Notes: generated by a model from the letters alone, not told the origin. DNA of 64,000 nt from Ligustrum vulgare (GCA_963555705.1 OY743184.1:32374614-32438613); one strand, 5' to 3'. Shown: positions 13,501 to 23,321, numbered from the stretch's first letter. Numbers and translations: made by a program.

Positions 13501-16500
13501 CCATCGCCTAGGTATTGCACCGATTAAGCCGAACATATTCATGATTCTATCCCAAATTCCTTTCGCAAATTCACAGTGGATAAGTAAGTAATCGATGGTT
13601 TCATTATCCTTTCTACACATGATACAGCACGATGGGGAAATACACCAAAAATGCCTCTTTCGTTGTAACAAATCGCAAGTGTTAACCTTCCCCAAAGAGA
13701 CCAACCAAGCAAAAACTTTGACTTTTGAAGGAAATACATATGTCCAAATGAATTTGAAATGGGGAAAATTTGAGGCACAATATGGTTGAGAAAGAAAGTT
13801 CGAGAAAGATTTACAAGAAAGACCCGGATGGGTGACCAGTCCAAATCCGTTTATCTTGGGAGTGTGGGTCAAAAGTAACGTTTTCAAGCAAACAAGACAG
13901 GGAAGTGAATTCCTCAACCTCTCTATCGTTAAAGTTTCTAATGAATTGAAGGTTCCAAGTTGGTGTAGAGTTTGGTGGAAAGGATATAATGTTACTAAAA
14001 CAGAATTTTTGTTATTAGAAAGCCGAAATAGCAGTGGAAAAAGTGTTTGAAAATTTTGGTCACTCTTCCATCTATCTAGCCAGAATCTAATTTTGTCCCC
14101 TTTCCCAACCACAAATTTGTTGCATGCCTCAAAATTATTCCAAACTCCTGTAATGGATTTCCATGGTGCTCGGAGAGTGGAATTAACAATGGTGCAAGCA
14201 TCCCAGCCATTTGAATGAAGACCATACCGACTAAGAATAATAGAGTGCCAAAGTGAATCTGATTCAATAAGAAACCGCCAGAGTCATTTACCAAGAAGTG
14301 CCAGATTTTTCACATGAAGATTGCCAAACCCTAGACCCCCTTTTTCCTTGGGTTTTGTGACAATATCCCATTTTACCAAATGATCTTTACCACCTTCACC
14401 TTTGCCTTCCCAAAAGAAGTCCCTCATCATCTTTTCAATCCTCTTTACTACTTTCCATGGCATTTTGAATACTGACATGAAATGCGTAGGTATGCTTTCC
14501 AAGACCGATTGTAATAACACAAGTCTCCCTCCTCTTGATAAGCAACTCTTATGCCACCCTTCCAATCTTTTAGCAATTCTCTCAATCACTGGATTCCAAA
14601 AAGAAGAAGTGTTTGGGTTCCCTCCCAGGGGCAGTCCGAGATAATTCAATGGCCAAGTGCCTTTCCCACAACCCACCTCCTTTATAATTCCTTCAATCCT
14701 TTCCAATGCTATCGTCCTTATTCTCCAAAAAAAATATACTGTCATCTGCAAACTGAAGATGTGAGATCCGTACTTTGTTGTTTCCAACCTTGAATCCTTG
14801 CAAAATCTCCAAATCACAAGCCTTATTGACCAATCTACTTAGTGCATCCCCTATTAAAATGAAGAGAAAAGGTGATAATAGGTCTCCTTGCCTGAATCCT
14901 CTTGACGCCTTAAATTTTCCCCTCGGTTTACCATTAATCATCACTGAAAAGTTAACTGAAGCCAAACAACCTCTTATCCAACTGCGCCATCTACTCCCAA
15001 AACCCTTCTTTTCTAATACAAAATCTAGAAATTCCCAACTGACGTGATCATATGCCTTCTCAAAATCAATTTTGAACACAACACCTTCTTTCTTCTTTAC
15101 TCTGTATTCCTCAACGGTTTCATTTGCAATCAGAACCAAGTCCAGAATTTGCCTACCTTTCACAAAAGCGCATTGACTTACAACTATTGTTTCTTCCAAA
15201 ACTTCCTTAAGCCTCAAAGATAAGACCTTCGCAATTATTTTGTACAAGGAAGTAACCAAACTTATTGGCCTAAAATCTTTGATGAAAACAGAACTCAATT
15301 TTTTGGGAATAAGACTTATGAATGTTTCGTTTACTCTAGCATTTATAATGCCATTTTCATGGAATTCAGTAAACACCTTCATTAGGTCCTCCTTGATGAC
15401 TTCCCAACATTCCTTCAATGCAGCCATAGAGAATCCATCGGGCCCAGGCGCTTTGTCTCCAGCACATTCAAAAAGTGCGACTTCTATTTCTTTTTCTTGA
15501 AAATGTTCCTCTAGTTTCAACCTCCTATCCAACTAAATGTTAGCCCATTCTAATCCTTCAATGTCATTGCTTATTTTCTCCTTTTTATTGAACAACTCCT
15601 CGAAAAACTCGATGATCTCTTTCTCAATTTCCTCTTCCGTATGTAACATTCTTCCATCCCTCCCTCCCTTCAAGTTTATTGATCAGGTTATTTGTCTTTC
15701 TCCCACTCGCAATTCTGTGGAACATTTTTGAATTGTTATCCCATTCCTTGACTCCCCGAATTTTTGCTTTTTGATTCCATGAAATTTCTTCTCTTATTAT
15801 CAACTCTCCCAATCTCCTACTTACCTTCCTTCTTTCCAGTCTCCCCTCTACTCCAATGTTCTGTGTTGTCTCTTTCTTATCAATCTCCTCAATTGTCTTC
15901 ATTATTGCATTTTTCTCAATTTTTACATCACCAAATTCTTCTCTATTCCACTTCTTCAATTCTTCCTTCATCATTTTTAACTTCCCCATGAAACTGAACC
16001 CTGCCCATCCTTCAATTTCATATTTTTTCCACCATTTTGTCCAATTTTTTGCTGAAGTTCTTATGCCTTAACCACATATTTTCAAAACGAAATGGGCTAG
16101 GCCCCCACTGAAATCTATTAGTATTGATAGATACATGGCAGTGGTCTGATGTTATTCTTATAAGGGCTTCTTGCCTTACTACCTCAAACTTGCTTATCCA
16201 GTCCTCCGTAACTAGGAATCTATCCAATCTTGAACATGCCAATCTATCTCTCATGTTAGACCATGTGAGGTTCGCATTAAAGAGCTGTAAATCCTTTAGT
16301 CCCGTGTCTAGTATTAGCTGGTCAAACTTTCTCATAATTTTAATATATTTGTCACCATTCAATTTCTTTGAAGGATACCTAACAACATTAAAATCACCCC
16401 CCACACACCACTTTTCTCCACAAAGCCCATGTAAACCTGCCAATTCCAACCAAAAATCATCCCTATCTCTTGGATGACATGGTCCATATACACCCGAGAA

Positions 16501-19500
16501 CCACCATCCTTCATTACCTCCAACTTCCTCCAACAATACTGATACAGAATAGTTCCCATAGACTACCTCTTTACCCCTAACCACTCTAGAATCCCATAGT
16601 ACAAGAACACCGCCTGATTTTCCAATTGAAGGTATAAATGCCCACTCTTTAAATCTGCTACCCCAAATACTACCAATTAATTTCATCTCAATTTTTTCCT
16701 TTTTGGTTTCTTGCAATGTGACTACATTCGGTTTTTCCTTGCATAGCAAATCCTTTGATGAATTGTGTAATGGGTGAGTCATAGTTAGTTGAAAAATAGC
16801 AAGTAATTCCATATAGCCTCTGTATGATTCTCCTTAAAAATAACTATTTTTTTTATATTACTCAATTTTAACCACACATTTTAACAATAAAATATTCTAC
16901 AAATAAACCAAAAACTTTTCTTTCATTTTCAACCACACAATATCACATCAATAACTATTCAAAACAAATTTTTTCTCAAATAAAGAACAAACACAGGCAT
17001 AGTTAATCTTTAATATTTAACTGACATTTTTCTCATAGTGTATGGCTTAGCTTAAAGAAGATCTAAAGTTATTTTGAAATAAATTTTTGTTTCTACACAC
17101 ATTTGGTTAATTTACGATTTTTTTGTTTAATTAAAAAATTACTTCTTTAGAAATATCATTTACCTTGCCTAAATAATACACTAAACTTTTACCAATATTT
17201 TTTTTTTTTAAATTTACTTTTAAACATAAATTATTTCAATATTAACTGTTTGACACTAGTCAAACATCAAAAGTCAACAAATAGCAAGAACAAGGATTCA
17301 CTATCAAATATCAATGAATGAAAGAAGAAACACAAGTTAGTTTAGGAAAGACAAAAGGGTGATTGAATCTAATTAAAAGAGAGGGAGACGGGAGGGAGAA
17401 ATTATCTCTTGTATTGTGAGAAGGTCATTCTTATTTTTTTATAATATCCCTCTCTCTCCTTCACCTTTCCTTTCTATCATATTATTTCTGCAATCAGCTC
17501 TGTATATTATATTTTTCGCATTCCAGTGGAACCAATTGCTACCACTCGTTCCTTAGTAACTCTACCCCTAACTAGATGGAAAACTTATGTGCGTTTAGGC
17601 ACAATAACTTCGAAAAAATAATGATGGGTAGTGGATAACCACTTGAGAGAAAGTGACATTACAAGTAATATTGGTAATGTTGCAAATAGAGATGCACCTA
17701 ATCCTCGGAATGCAATATAGCCCCTGTATGGTACGGATTAAAATCCAAATTTTAATCTAAGCCAAAGTCAACATTAATTTTAACCACTCATTTCATATGA
17801 CCCACAACTTTTCAAACACATTTCATAACTTCTATCAAAATTTACTAAAAATTTGATTTTAATCTCCACCAAACAGGGACATAGTAAGTATAAATACCTG
17901 TGGTACTATAAACCATTTCTTATCAAATCTTTATGCACACCTTAAATTGAAAGCAGAGTACCATACAAAACATTATTTAGTAAAGAGCAAAGCGCATGCA
18001 GAATAAAGTGGAAAGCTTGTTTTTAATCAAATCTAACCAAGATTTAGTAAATGCCTTTACTACAACAACCATGTCAAATAGCTCTTGGATTAGGACAGAG
18101 TTCATGTCCCTTGCTCTGGCCCATGAATAGAAGTTTAAAGCAATAGATTTAAAGGATGGTTTCAAATCTGCCATGATAACTTCAAATTGTACCACGGGGT
18201 ATTCACAAGATTACTATGCATAATGTTCCTAACTGAGAAGGGGAAGAACTGACAGTCTTAAATTACATCTTAGGTGATAGGGACTATCTATTCCTAGTTT
18301 TTCTAGAATTCTATTATTATTTCTAGTCCTAATGGGAGTAGTGATTGGCTTCATTTCCTTTTAGGAGATTGACTTTTTTACATCTCTTCTTTTGCCTATA
18401 TAAGAAGAGGCCTAAGCATATTTTGTAGTCATGAAATTCTACATGTTTCAGTTATTCTATTAAGATTCTTAGGTTTTTAAGCTTCTACTGTTTTTACAAG
18501 ATTCAATTTAAGCTGGTACACCAAATTGGTACGTCTAAAAAAAAAGACACCAGTGATGAGAAAAGGTTTGAAAATATCGAATAGCGATTTGACAGGGTCA
18601 ATGAAGCACTTCACAATGTTTGATAGACATTAGCTATGTTTGTCATCGAAGTCAGACATGAACCCCAGGGTGGCAGCTAGCTCTGCCGATGACTACCCAG
18701 AATCTGGCAATCAGATTCTAACGAAATAAGCAGAAGGGGAATGCCGGAAAATAGATGTGTTGAAACTTGTAACCACCAAGCCCGAGCATTCAGACACTCA
18801 GAGCATGATTTCTTACTTTGATGCATGATTTTTGAATGAGTCTATGGCTCAAATTTCTCCCACAGTTTCATATGATAGTGATGGCATCAGGGGCAATAGA
18901 AAATTGATAGAAGAGAATGAGATAAGAGAAACATAATGAAGAAATGGATCAAGGCAAATCGAGAACAAAAGACTGTCATCTCCGACTTAACTTTTCAAAA
19001 TTGTCATTGAGTGCCAAAAAACTATCCATGAAGAATAGAGATGAAATAAAGTACTAATATCAGGGTCCTAACGCATGATATTGCATCATGTCATTGAAAA
19101 ATGCAACAGAAAAATTGAGTTCTTTTCTCCTAAGTTGATTAGTTTTCTCTTTTGTTGCTCGACTGGAACATAAGGTTTCCAACTGGTTGATCAGTTTTCT
19201 CTTTTTGCTGAACTCATAGACAAGTTTTCTTTCAAGTGGGAGGATTGATATAGGATTTTAGGACAATCTAAGTAGTATTACTTGTATAACTAAGATTATT
19301 TTATTATTAGTTTTAATATTTTGTTGATAGCATTTCCATTTCTATTAGGAATAGCTTATTGGTTTCTTGTCTTTCATAGAAGACTAATTTCTTTTCTTTA
19401 GAGGATTCATGTATGAGTGCATACAAGCCTATAGGAACATATGTTCAAACTTTCTCATTAAGAGCATGGCCAAATTTTTATTTTGTTTAGTAATAAGGAT

Positions 19501-20635
19501 ACAACATTTCATACTTTGTATAACTAAACTACATATTTTCTCAAATATTCACTACTAAGATTAAACCTTCTACAATTTTCTGATTGTTACTTTTCATGGT
19601 AATAGTTAGGAGTACAAGCTTTTCTTGGCATCAAGAAATTATAAGGCTGCATCAAAGAAGTACCAATCCCTTCAATGTAAAATACTTGCGTAGAAGAATG
19701 CTTACATATAAAGATTAATTCGAAGTCAAATAAATCAACTATTTAGCAATCAATCGAGGAATTAAATATGTTTTTACCTTGGGAGCCCACCTGCGTACAA
19801 AGTAAGGAGAGTTGGTTTCCACATTGTCACTAGATCCATGTACTTGCGAAATCTACAACAAAAATACACTACATCAAATTCGCTAAAAAATAGGATATTA
19901 CCTAACGGCGACAACACTTACGAGGAAAAAGTAATACCTTTTTGCTAACAAAGAATATGAGATCATCATCCTGACGCCCCCTAGACTCTCTACCGCGAAC
20001 AAAATATAAATCAAGGATGTCGTGCCAGAATCGTGAATCCATCTCCACATCCGAAACATCATCCTCACCACTTACTGTTTTCCCTAGCAAGTCAGAGTGC
20101 TTTCTCACCATGCTCAACAACTCGTACCTGCAAAAGTTATTTTCCTTTTATAGACAAATTAAATTTTTGGAACATCCTTTCTTCAAGATGCATACTAAAA
20201 TACTTGATTTAAGCTTAACTTAATTATTCTACGTGTTCATTGTTAAATTTTGAGACTAATGCTAAATATTACAAAATAGCGACCCAGAAATTAAATTCCA
20301 AATTTCAACAAAAGTAATTAATTTAAAATAAAAATAAAAATCTATCAATACATCGATTAAAGTTTCAGATTGAATTAACGATCCCATAATCAATACGATG
20401 CTAGTCATAGTACTAAGTAAAACCTCTGCAAAACCATGAAATCAAACAAGAACTGAAATGTACAGCACATAATTTGATCGAATAAACATTTTCCTAAAGC
20501 ATAAAAACTAGTTACTCGGATTTCCATAGTAAAACCCTAATTTGAATAATTAGCGTAAAAATAAATGGAAATTAAGTAGAAGTTGGAGTTGGAGTTGGAA
20601 TCTAACCGAGTTGGTTGAGATTTATCACCCAGCAT
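8..20635 (-). CDS. KIAA0930/DUF2045 homologue, 11-exon host gene
   Basis: Exons on the minus strand: 20607-20635, 19938-20127, 19778-19852, 11297-11403, 10830-10890, 8816-8875, 8651-8725, 7795-7929, 6740-6794, 415-537 and, less surely, 8-105. Their phases join into one frame of 1008 nt (335 codons plus stop). The start is the ATG at 20635, the only in-frame ATG of exon 1, whose split codon CG|G opens into exon 2. Family hallmarks seen: [10 protein letters not shown] followed by a QDDDLIFFV block, RRWAPK, a VFASPS motif, [30 protein letters not shown], and [19 protein letters not shown], which parallels the MKGPQGKGHAEMAVS stretch of the animal proteins. The family's biochemical role is unknown to me. 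Introns 3 (8374 bp) and 9 (6202 bp) are inflated by a LINE and a copia element. All splice sites are GT-AG except intron 6 (GC-AG). Confidence 0.87.
415..537 (-). CDS. DUF2045 gene exon 10
   Basis: Encodes [13 protein letters not shown], a Ser-rich link, then [20 protein letters not shown]. The acceptor is a CAGCAG tandem at 535-540, so the exon may start at 537 or 534. Donor CCAG|GTAAAA; ends in phase 1. Confidence 0.9.
560..750. repeat. Tandem duplication, two units of about 95 bp
   Basis: The block starting CAGAAAATTATTACTTGG and ending near GTTCATAAATAGACA occurs twice back to back with few differences, inside intron 9 close to exon 10. Confidence 0.75.
843..886. repeat. Poly(G) / (AT)n low-complexity tract
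   Basis: A run of G with one T, then alternating AT, inside intron 9. The rest of 538-1702 is intron with nothing I recognise apart from a roughly 110-bp near-identical tandem duplication at about 560-750. Confidence 0.9.
1708..1918 (-). repeat. Copia 3-prime LTR
   Basis: Direct repeat of 6404-6620, with TG/CA ends. It lacks the 6-bp ATCATT insertion present near the other LTR's end. Confidence 0.95.
1919..1930 (-). promoter_or_regulatory. Copia polypurine tract
   Basis: Minus-strand CTTGAGAGGGAG directly precedes the 3-prime LTR, where the plus-strand primer of reverse transcription is expected. Confidence 0.85.
1983..4094 (-). pseudogene. Copia reverse transcriptase and RNase H (broken)
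   Basis: Three frame segments. 4094-3243 holds the linker and RT start ([31 protein letters not shown]). 3179-2307 holds the RT core with [27 protein letters not shown] and RNase H start (TDADWAGS). 2237-1983 holds the RNase H end with YDNKAAINI and ADIFTKGLP. Stops or shifts near 3240 and 2300 separate them. Confidence 0.9.
4034..5585 (-). pseudogene. Copia protease and integrase (broken)
   Basis: The protease motif reads [11 protein letters not shown], so the D-S-G triad has become D-S-D. After a frame change comes the integrase: LLWHYRMSH then CEICEYAKH form the HHCC zinc domain, and [17 protein letters not shown] and [10 protein letters not shown] supply the D-D-E triad, which looks intact. 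The frame runs to a stop near 4034, where the RT frame begins in another phase. Confidence 0.88.
5389..6362 (-). pseudogene. Copia gag (broken)
   Basis: Starts at the ATG at 6362 and shows the copia gag hallmark [20 protein letters not shown]. It is then interrupted: a stop near 6129 and a frame change before 5892. The nucleocapsid end keeps a zinc-knuckle remnant starting CEHC, but the histidine position is Tyr, so the CCHC motif is damaged. Gag would form the cytoplasmic virus-like particle of the retrotransposon. Confidence 0.85.
6392..6403 (-). promoter_or_regulatory. Copia primer binding site (initiator Met tRNA)
   Basis: On the minus strand the bases next to the 5-prime LTR read TGGTATCAGAGC, the usual plant copia PBS complementary to the 3-prime end of tRNA-iMet. 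Confidence 0.95.
6404..6620 (-). repeat. Copia 5-prime LTR
   Basis: Direct repeat of 1708-1918. A TATATATATA stretch at 6463-6474 is the likely TATA box of the element on the minus strand. Confidence 0.95.
6740..6794 (-). CDS. DUF2045 gene exon 9
   Basis: [18 protein letters not shown] plus one base of a split codon. This corresponds to the '[20 protein letters not shown]' region of animal homologues. Acceptor TTGCAG, donor GATG|GTAAAT. The next intron carries the 4.9-kb copia element. Confidence 0.87.
7481..7558. repeat. (GA)n then (GGGA)n then poly(G) microsatellite
   Basis: About 26 GA units, GGGA units and a G run, in intron 8. On the transcript it is a long CU-rich stretch about 240 nt downstream of exon 8's donor. 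Remaining parts of intron 8 show nothing I recognise. Confidence 0.95.
7795..7929 (-). CDS. DUF2045 gene exon 8
   Basis: Forty-five codons starting [18 protein letters not shown] and ending in a Ser/Lys-rich stretch. Acceptor CTCACAG, donor AAG|GTTTTG. Confidence 0.87.
8651..8725 (-). CDS. DUF2045 gene exon 7
   Basis: Twenty-five codons, [18 protein letters not shown] then DSTFDAV, matching the animal 'YPNIFFMIDSFEEVF' region. Acceptor ATTCAG, donor GTG|GTAAGG. Confidence 0.9.
8816..8875 (-). CDS. DUF2045 gene exon 6
   Basis: Twenty codons, [20 protein letters not shown]; the VFASPS core is shared with the animal family. The acceptor is GGACAG. The donor reads AAG|GCAAGT, a GC instead of a GT donor, with an otherwise strong consensus. 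Confidence 0.87.
9607..9849. mobile_element. Harbinger-like MITE in intron 5
   Basis: 243 bp with terminal inverted repeats GAGCTTGTTTGGTAAG and its imperfect complement ending CCAAACAGGCTC. It is flanked by TAA on both sides (9604-9606, 9850-9852), the target size and base choice of PIF/Harbinger elements. No coding capacity. Confidence 0.75.
10830..10890 (-). CDS. DUF2045 gene exon 5
   Basis: Completes the AG|T serine codon of exon 4 and adds [20 protein letters not shown]. Acceptor TTCCAG, donor AAG|GTATTG. Only this phase keeps the frame open. Confidence 0.83.
11297..11403 (-). CDS. DUF2045 gene exon 4
   Basis: Encodes [20 protein letters not shown] and then [15 protein letters not shown], in line with the 'D-W-E-x-S-x-x-L-N-L-I' stretch of animal homologues. 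Acceptor TTGGGCAG, donor GCAG|GTAAAA; ends with two bases of a split codon. Confidence 0.88.
11763..12565. mobile_element. hAT-like non-autonomous remnant
   Basis: Opens with GGCCTGGGCAAAAGAACCGG and carries many GGTTCGG/CCGAACC subterminal repeats at both ends (11780-11900 and 12490-12555). That is a common look of plant hAT derivatives. I could not find a matching right terminal inverted repeat or an 8-bp target duplication, so the right end is probably lost. It lies in intron 3. Confidence 0.4.
12656..12677. repeat. (TA)n microsatellite
   Basis: About 11 TA units in intron 3. Confidence 0.95.
12858..13022. mobile_element. MITE, family 1, copy 1 (intron 3)
   Basis: Begins GCCCCTATTTGGTACCGATT with ATTAAAATC following; the right end carries TTTTAATC then TTAAACAAGAG in inverted order. 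Same family as 17720-17880, sharing internal blocks AAGTCAAAGTCAAC and CCCACAACTTT. Confidence 0.65.
13222..14294 (-). pseudogene. LINE ORF2 C-terminal zinc domain (zf-RVT type)
   Basis: Frames 14294-14076 and 14112-13222. The zf-RVT-like part shows [46 protein letters not shown] and a following W-x-x-I pattern, standard at the end of plant L1 ORF2. Confidence 0.85.
14284..15532 (-). pseudogene. LINE reverse transcriptase (frameshifted)
   Basis: Two overlapping frames, 15532-14693 and 14817-14284. RT hallmarks are [56 protein letters not shown] and the catalytic box [11 protein letters not shown]. The second frame continues with [10 protein letters not shown] and [20 protein letters not shown]. 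The overlap marks a frameshift just after the FADD box. Confidence 0.92.
15624..15989 (-). pseudogene. LINE linker between endonuclease and RT
   Basis: A Lys/Glu-rich segment ([38 protein letters not shown]) typical of the region between EN and RT in plant L1 ORF2. It is offset in frame from its neighbours. Confidence 0.8.
16018..16812 (-). pseudogene. LINE endonuclease domain (N-terminally truncated)
   Basis: Reads [46 protein letters not shown] and, near the end, SDHCHVSI: the catalytic blocks of exonuclease-endonuclease-phosphatase endonucleases that nick target DNA for priming. The usual opening SWNVRGL block is missing or unrecognisable, consistent with truncation at the left boundary. 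Confidence 0.88.
17720..17880. mobile_element. MITE, family 1, copy 2 (intron 3)
   Basis: 161 bp from GCCCCTGTATGGTACGGATT to AATCTCCACCAAACAGGGAC; inverted termini match over about 27 bp. ATA lies on both sides (17717-17719, 17881-17883), compatible with a 3-bp target duplication. Confidence 0.7.
18215..19480 (+). mobile_element. Possible degenerate LTR retroelement remnant
   Basis: A TATA-like CCTATATAAGAAG (about 18393-18408) precedes a stretch resembling an LTR end. Further on a purine-rich GTGGGAGG (about 19236) precedes ATTGATATAGGATTTTAG, as PPT and 3-prime LTR would. No coding motif is visible and the supposed LTRs do not align well, so this is weak. It lies in intron 3; 16813-17700 shows nothing I recognise beyond AT-rich sequence. 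Confidence 0.3.
19778..19852 (-). CDS. DUF2045 gene exon 3
   Basis: 25 codons from ISQVHGSS to [10 protein letters not shown], acceptor TTGTAG, donor AAG|GTAAAA, phase 0 at both ends. The following intron is 8374 bp and contains the LINE. Confidence 0.85.
19938..20127 (-). CDS. DUF2045 gene exon 2
   Basis: 190 nt between a TTTTGCAG acceptor and an AAAAAG|GTATTA donor. It encodes an acidic linker, then [10 protein letters not shown], a short basic run and [12 protein letters not shown], the most conserved N-terminal block of the family. Ends in phase 0. Confidence 0.9.
20607..20635 (-). CDS. DUF2045 gene exon 1 (start codon)
   Basis: ATG at 20635-20633 opens MLGDKSQPT and ends in a split codon CG before GTTAGA. 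It joins exon 2 as CG|G TAC GAG (Arg-Tyr-Glu). The match of phase supports this start. Confidence 0.82.
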
Positions 20636-20937
20636 TTTATTAAGTTGAGAAATCTCCTGCTAGCAAAGCGCAAATTCAAGCTTTTCAACTCTCTTGTTTA
20701 AGGTTATTATATGTGTATGTGTAATTATAAAAACAGAAAGAATAAAAATAAAAAATAAAATTATTGAGCAAATTGAACACAACCTCAATTTGAGGAATTG
20801 CTTTGGGAATGTCGAGGGAATGTTTGGCAGGAAAATTGATAGTAGATAAATTTCATTTTTGGATTAAAATCTCAATTACATTACTAAACTTAATTTATCA
20901 AGTTAATTTTAATAACCGTCTCTAATAGCCTGTTTGG
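20636..20937 (-). other. Host gene 5-prime flank
   Basis: Upstream of the DUF2045 start codon. AT-rich, with a TATAATTA on the minus strand near 20720-20730. No motif is strong enough to place the transcription start. Confidence 0.4.
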
Positions 20938-21104
20938 TTTGGTAATGTAAAAAATTTGATTTTTATGATTTTTTTTTTAGTTTTTGAATAGATGTGTGGT
21001 TTAAAAATATTTGAAAAATCAATAATTGTGGACTTGACTAACAATAAATAGTTGAGATTGAGTTTGAAATGCTGTGGTAAAATTTTTATCATTACCAAAC
21101 AAAC
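20938..21104. mobile_element. MITE upstream of the host gene
   Basis: Inverted termini GCCTGTTTGGTTTGGTAATG and CATTACCAAACAAAC. No coding capacity. It sits about 300 bp upstream of the DUF2045 start codon. Confidence 0.65.
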
Positions 21105-21148
21105 TTTTTAAAGTTTAAAAAAAAATCAAAAATCAAAATAGTCACTAA

Positions 21149-21311
21149 GCCTCCATTTAGCAAACATGTTTTTAAACATATTTTTTTCTTACATAATTTC
21201 TCAAATTACTTTTTAACATATATTTTCTCTCTCCATTTTTCAACCATACATTATACCTAAAAACATAAAAAATACATGTTTTTAAACAAAAAAAATTTAA
21301 CGAACAGAGGC
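21149..21311. mobile_element. MITE, family 2
   Basis: Starts GCCTCCATTTAGCAAACATG and ends with AACGAACAGAGGC; GTTTTTAAAC occurs near both ends. A related decayed copy lies at 47863-47985. Confidence 0.6.
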
Positions 21312-21428
21312 ATTTCTATTCTTAGAGCATCTTTAATGGAGATGTATATTAGCTTTAATTAGTGATTTGTCTTCAATGGGAGTGTGTAAAAGAAATATAA
21401 ATTAAAATTTCGGCTTCCAAGTAACATT

Positions 21429-21716
21429 GAATAAACTAAATTGCAAATTGTTGAATTGAGATATATGATAACAAGTGGATTTGGTTTCTACATCCTCACC
21501 ATTCATATTTACTCCTCAACATTTTATTTATTATTTATTCATTGCAAATTTTAGAATAGATCAACAAAATCATTTTTTTAATTGTTTTCCTTAATTGAAT
21601 CGAAAGTAGACCAATAGTTAAGACTAGACGTTATTCCTCGTGGGAACGATAACTCTCAACTCATTACAATTATTACTCGTCAACGATCTCGTACACTTGC
21701 GAAATTTACTCGAACA
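21429..21716 (+). repeat. 5-prime LTR fragment of Athila copy A
   Basis: Aligns with the last ~290 bp of LTR1 and LTR2 (shared blocks TTGCAAATTGTTGAAT, GATAACTCTCAACTC, GTACACTTGC) and ends ACTCGAACA before a decayed PBS at 21719-21738 (TGGATTCGCTGTCAGGGAA). The left part of the LTR is lost. Confidence 0.85.
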
Positions 21717-21991
21717 AGTTTTGGATTCGCTGTCAGGGAATAACAGATTTAGTATAATTATTAGTTTACTTTTAATTCAATAAATTTTTTATTTTTAATT
21801 TTTTAGTATTTATTTTCTTTTGATTATTCGTATCCCTTATTTTCTCTTTGTATTGGTCATTGAGTAGTATATGCTAGGTTTTAACGAGCCTGAACTGTTA
21901 GCCCAAGAGTACCTAACCAAGAGGGGGGTGAATGGTTTATAAAACTTTTTCGATAAATAATCTCAAACTTAAAAATTAATATGTACAAGAA

Positions 21992-23043
21992 TCTATTTTA
22001 TCTATCTATTATATTAAAGAATGATAGTTTGAGAGAATTTCCTGCCCAAAAATTTGCCTAAAATTCTCGCCCATAGCTGTTAAAAAAAGAAGAAGAAGAA
22101 AAAAGTGCAATCTAGCCATAGAATTGACGGTCAAAAAATTCCTGCTTCTTTGAAAAACGGAGCCATCATCAACGCAGCAAAACCTCCTGCAAAGGTTTTG
22201 TATAATAATAATAACATCCAATCCACCTGACGCGCTGTGAATTGTCAATCAAAGCTTCATGGGCCACGCCTAAATATGCAGCTATAGTACTCGTTGATTT
22301 TTTTTTTTTTTTTTTTTTGACAAAAGTACTCGTTGAAGTTTAATACTCCATTTAGTTGTTTGTTTGGTTTATAGACTGATTTATTTATGTTTTTATGTAA
22401 AAATTAGTGATTGAAAATTGAAGAGAAAAAATGCGTGTGGTTAAAAAGTGATTTAAAAATTTGTATAGTTTATAAACTGATTTGAAAATTGTGCGTTTAA
22501 AAAGAGGTTTGAAAAATTGTGTTATTTATTACAGCTAAAATACTCGCTAAAATTAGTTTATTCATATTTTATAGGTAAAATATGTGGTTAAAAAGTGAAA
22601 AAAGAAAATTGTGGTTAAAAAGAGATTTAAAAAATTATATTATTTATAAAATTTTATTATTAAAGGTAATATTGAATGGATATATTAAACACAAAGTGAA
22701 ACAAATCAATAACAATGTTATATGTTTTGAACAGGTGATGATACCTCTGGAAAATATTATGTCTGTGAATCCATTAATTGCAAGAGAAAATCCATCAGAG
22801 AAATACATTCAGATGGTTACATTTAATGGACTTTAGTTTTGGTTTATGGGTTAATTTTGCGAATTTGAAATAATTTGTCATTTTTAATTTATACTTCATA
22901 AATATGTACAAATTTATTATGAATATTCTGTATTTTAGAATTTAACTTTTTTTATTTTTTTGCAAGTTTAATTTTTTTATATTTTACTTCAAATATTTTG
23001 TATAAATTTAATATCGTGCATCGCATGGGTGATAGGTCTAGTG
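21992..23043 (+). mobile_element. Non-autonomous Helitron
   Basis: Starts TC (TCTATTTTATC) and ends CTAG, inserted exactly between A (21991) and T (23044); the family-X LTR is continuous across the gap. Eleven bases before the end, CGTGC-ATC-GCATG forms the expected 3-prime hairpin, with one G.T pair. No Rep or helicase coding is visible, so movement would need an autonomous partner. Confidence 0.85.
22298..22324 (-). mobile_element. 27-bp LINE stub with 12-bp target duplication
   Basis: A run of 21 T followed by GACAAA lies between two exact copies of AGTACTCGTTGA (22286-22297 and 22325-22336). On the minus strand this is six bases of a LINE 3-prime end plus poly(A), an extreme 5-prime truncation by target-primed reverse transcription. 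It lies inside the Helitron. Confidence 0.85.
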
Positions 23044-23321
23044 AACACTTAATGTTGTAAGTAAGTTAACTATCAATGTAGTGTATTATAAATGTGTAAA
23101 CTTAATTGATAAAGTAAGTGTAGCACTTAGATATAGAGTTGCACAATATAAAGTGAAAGAATAGAGTAAGTGCAATGTAAGTAAGTGAAGGGAAAAGAAG
23201 ATGTAAACGCTATTTGAAGAGGTTCAATCAATCAATGTGATCTACATCTTTTATTACCGAGCTCTCCGTCACGAGCAAGGCCAAATCTACTATGATGGTA
23301 ACTTGCAACAAAGATTACCAA

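Larger units (their letters stand above)
13100..16812 (-). mobile_element. L1-type LINE in intron 3, 5-prime truncated
   Basis: Minus-strand non-LTR retrotransposon ending in a 10-base poly(A) (T run at 13100-13109) preceded by a TTTCTTATC 3-prime end common in plant LINEs. Order: APE-type endonuclease, reverse transcriptase, C-terminal zinc domain. The element starts inside the endonuclease region and lacks ORF1, so it is truncated. Same orientation as the host gene. I found no convincing target duplication. Confidence 0.92.

Noticed and set aside
13085..16870. Target duplication of the LINE
   Set aside because: Short matches such as CACATTTT occur on both sides but are too AT-rich and too short to be convincing.
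22582..22836. 84-codon plus-strand frame inside the Helitron
   Set aside because: Lys/Leu/Ile-rich as expected of AT-rich DNA; no Rep, helicase or captured-gene motif.
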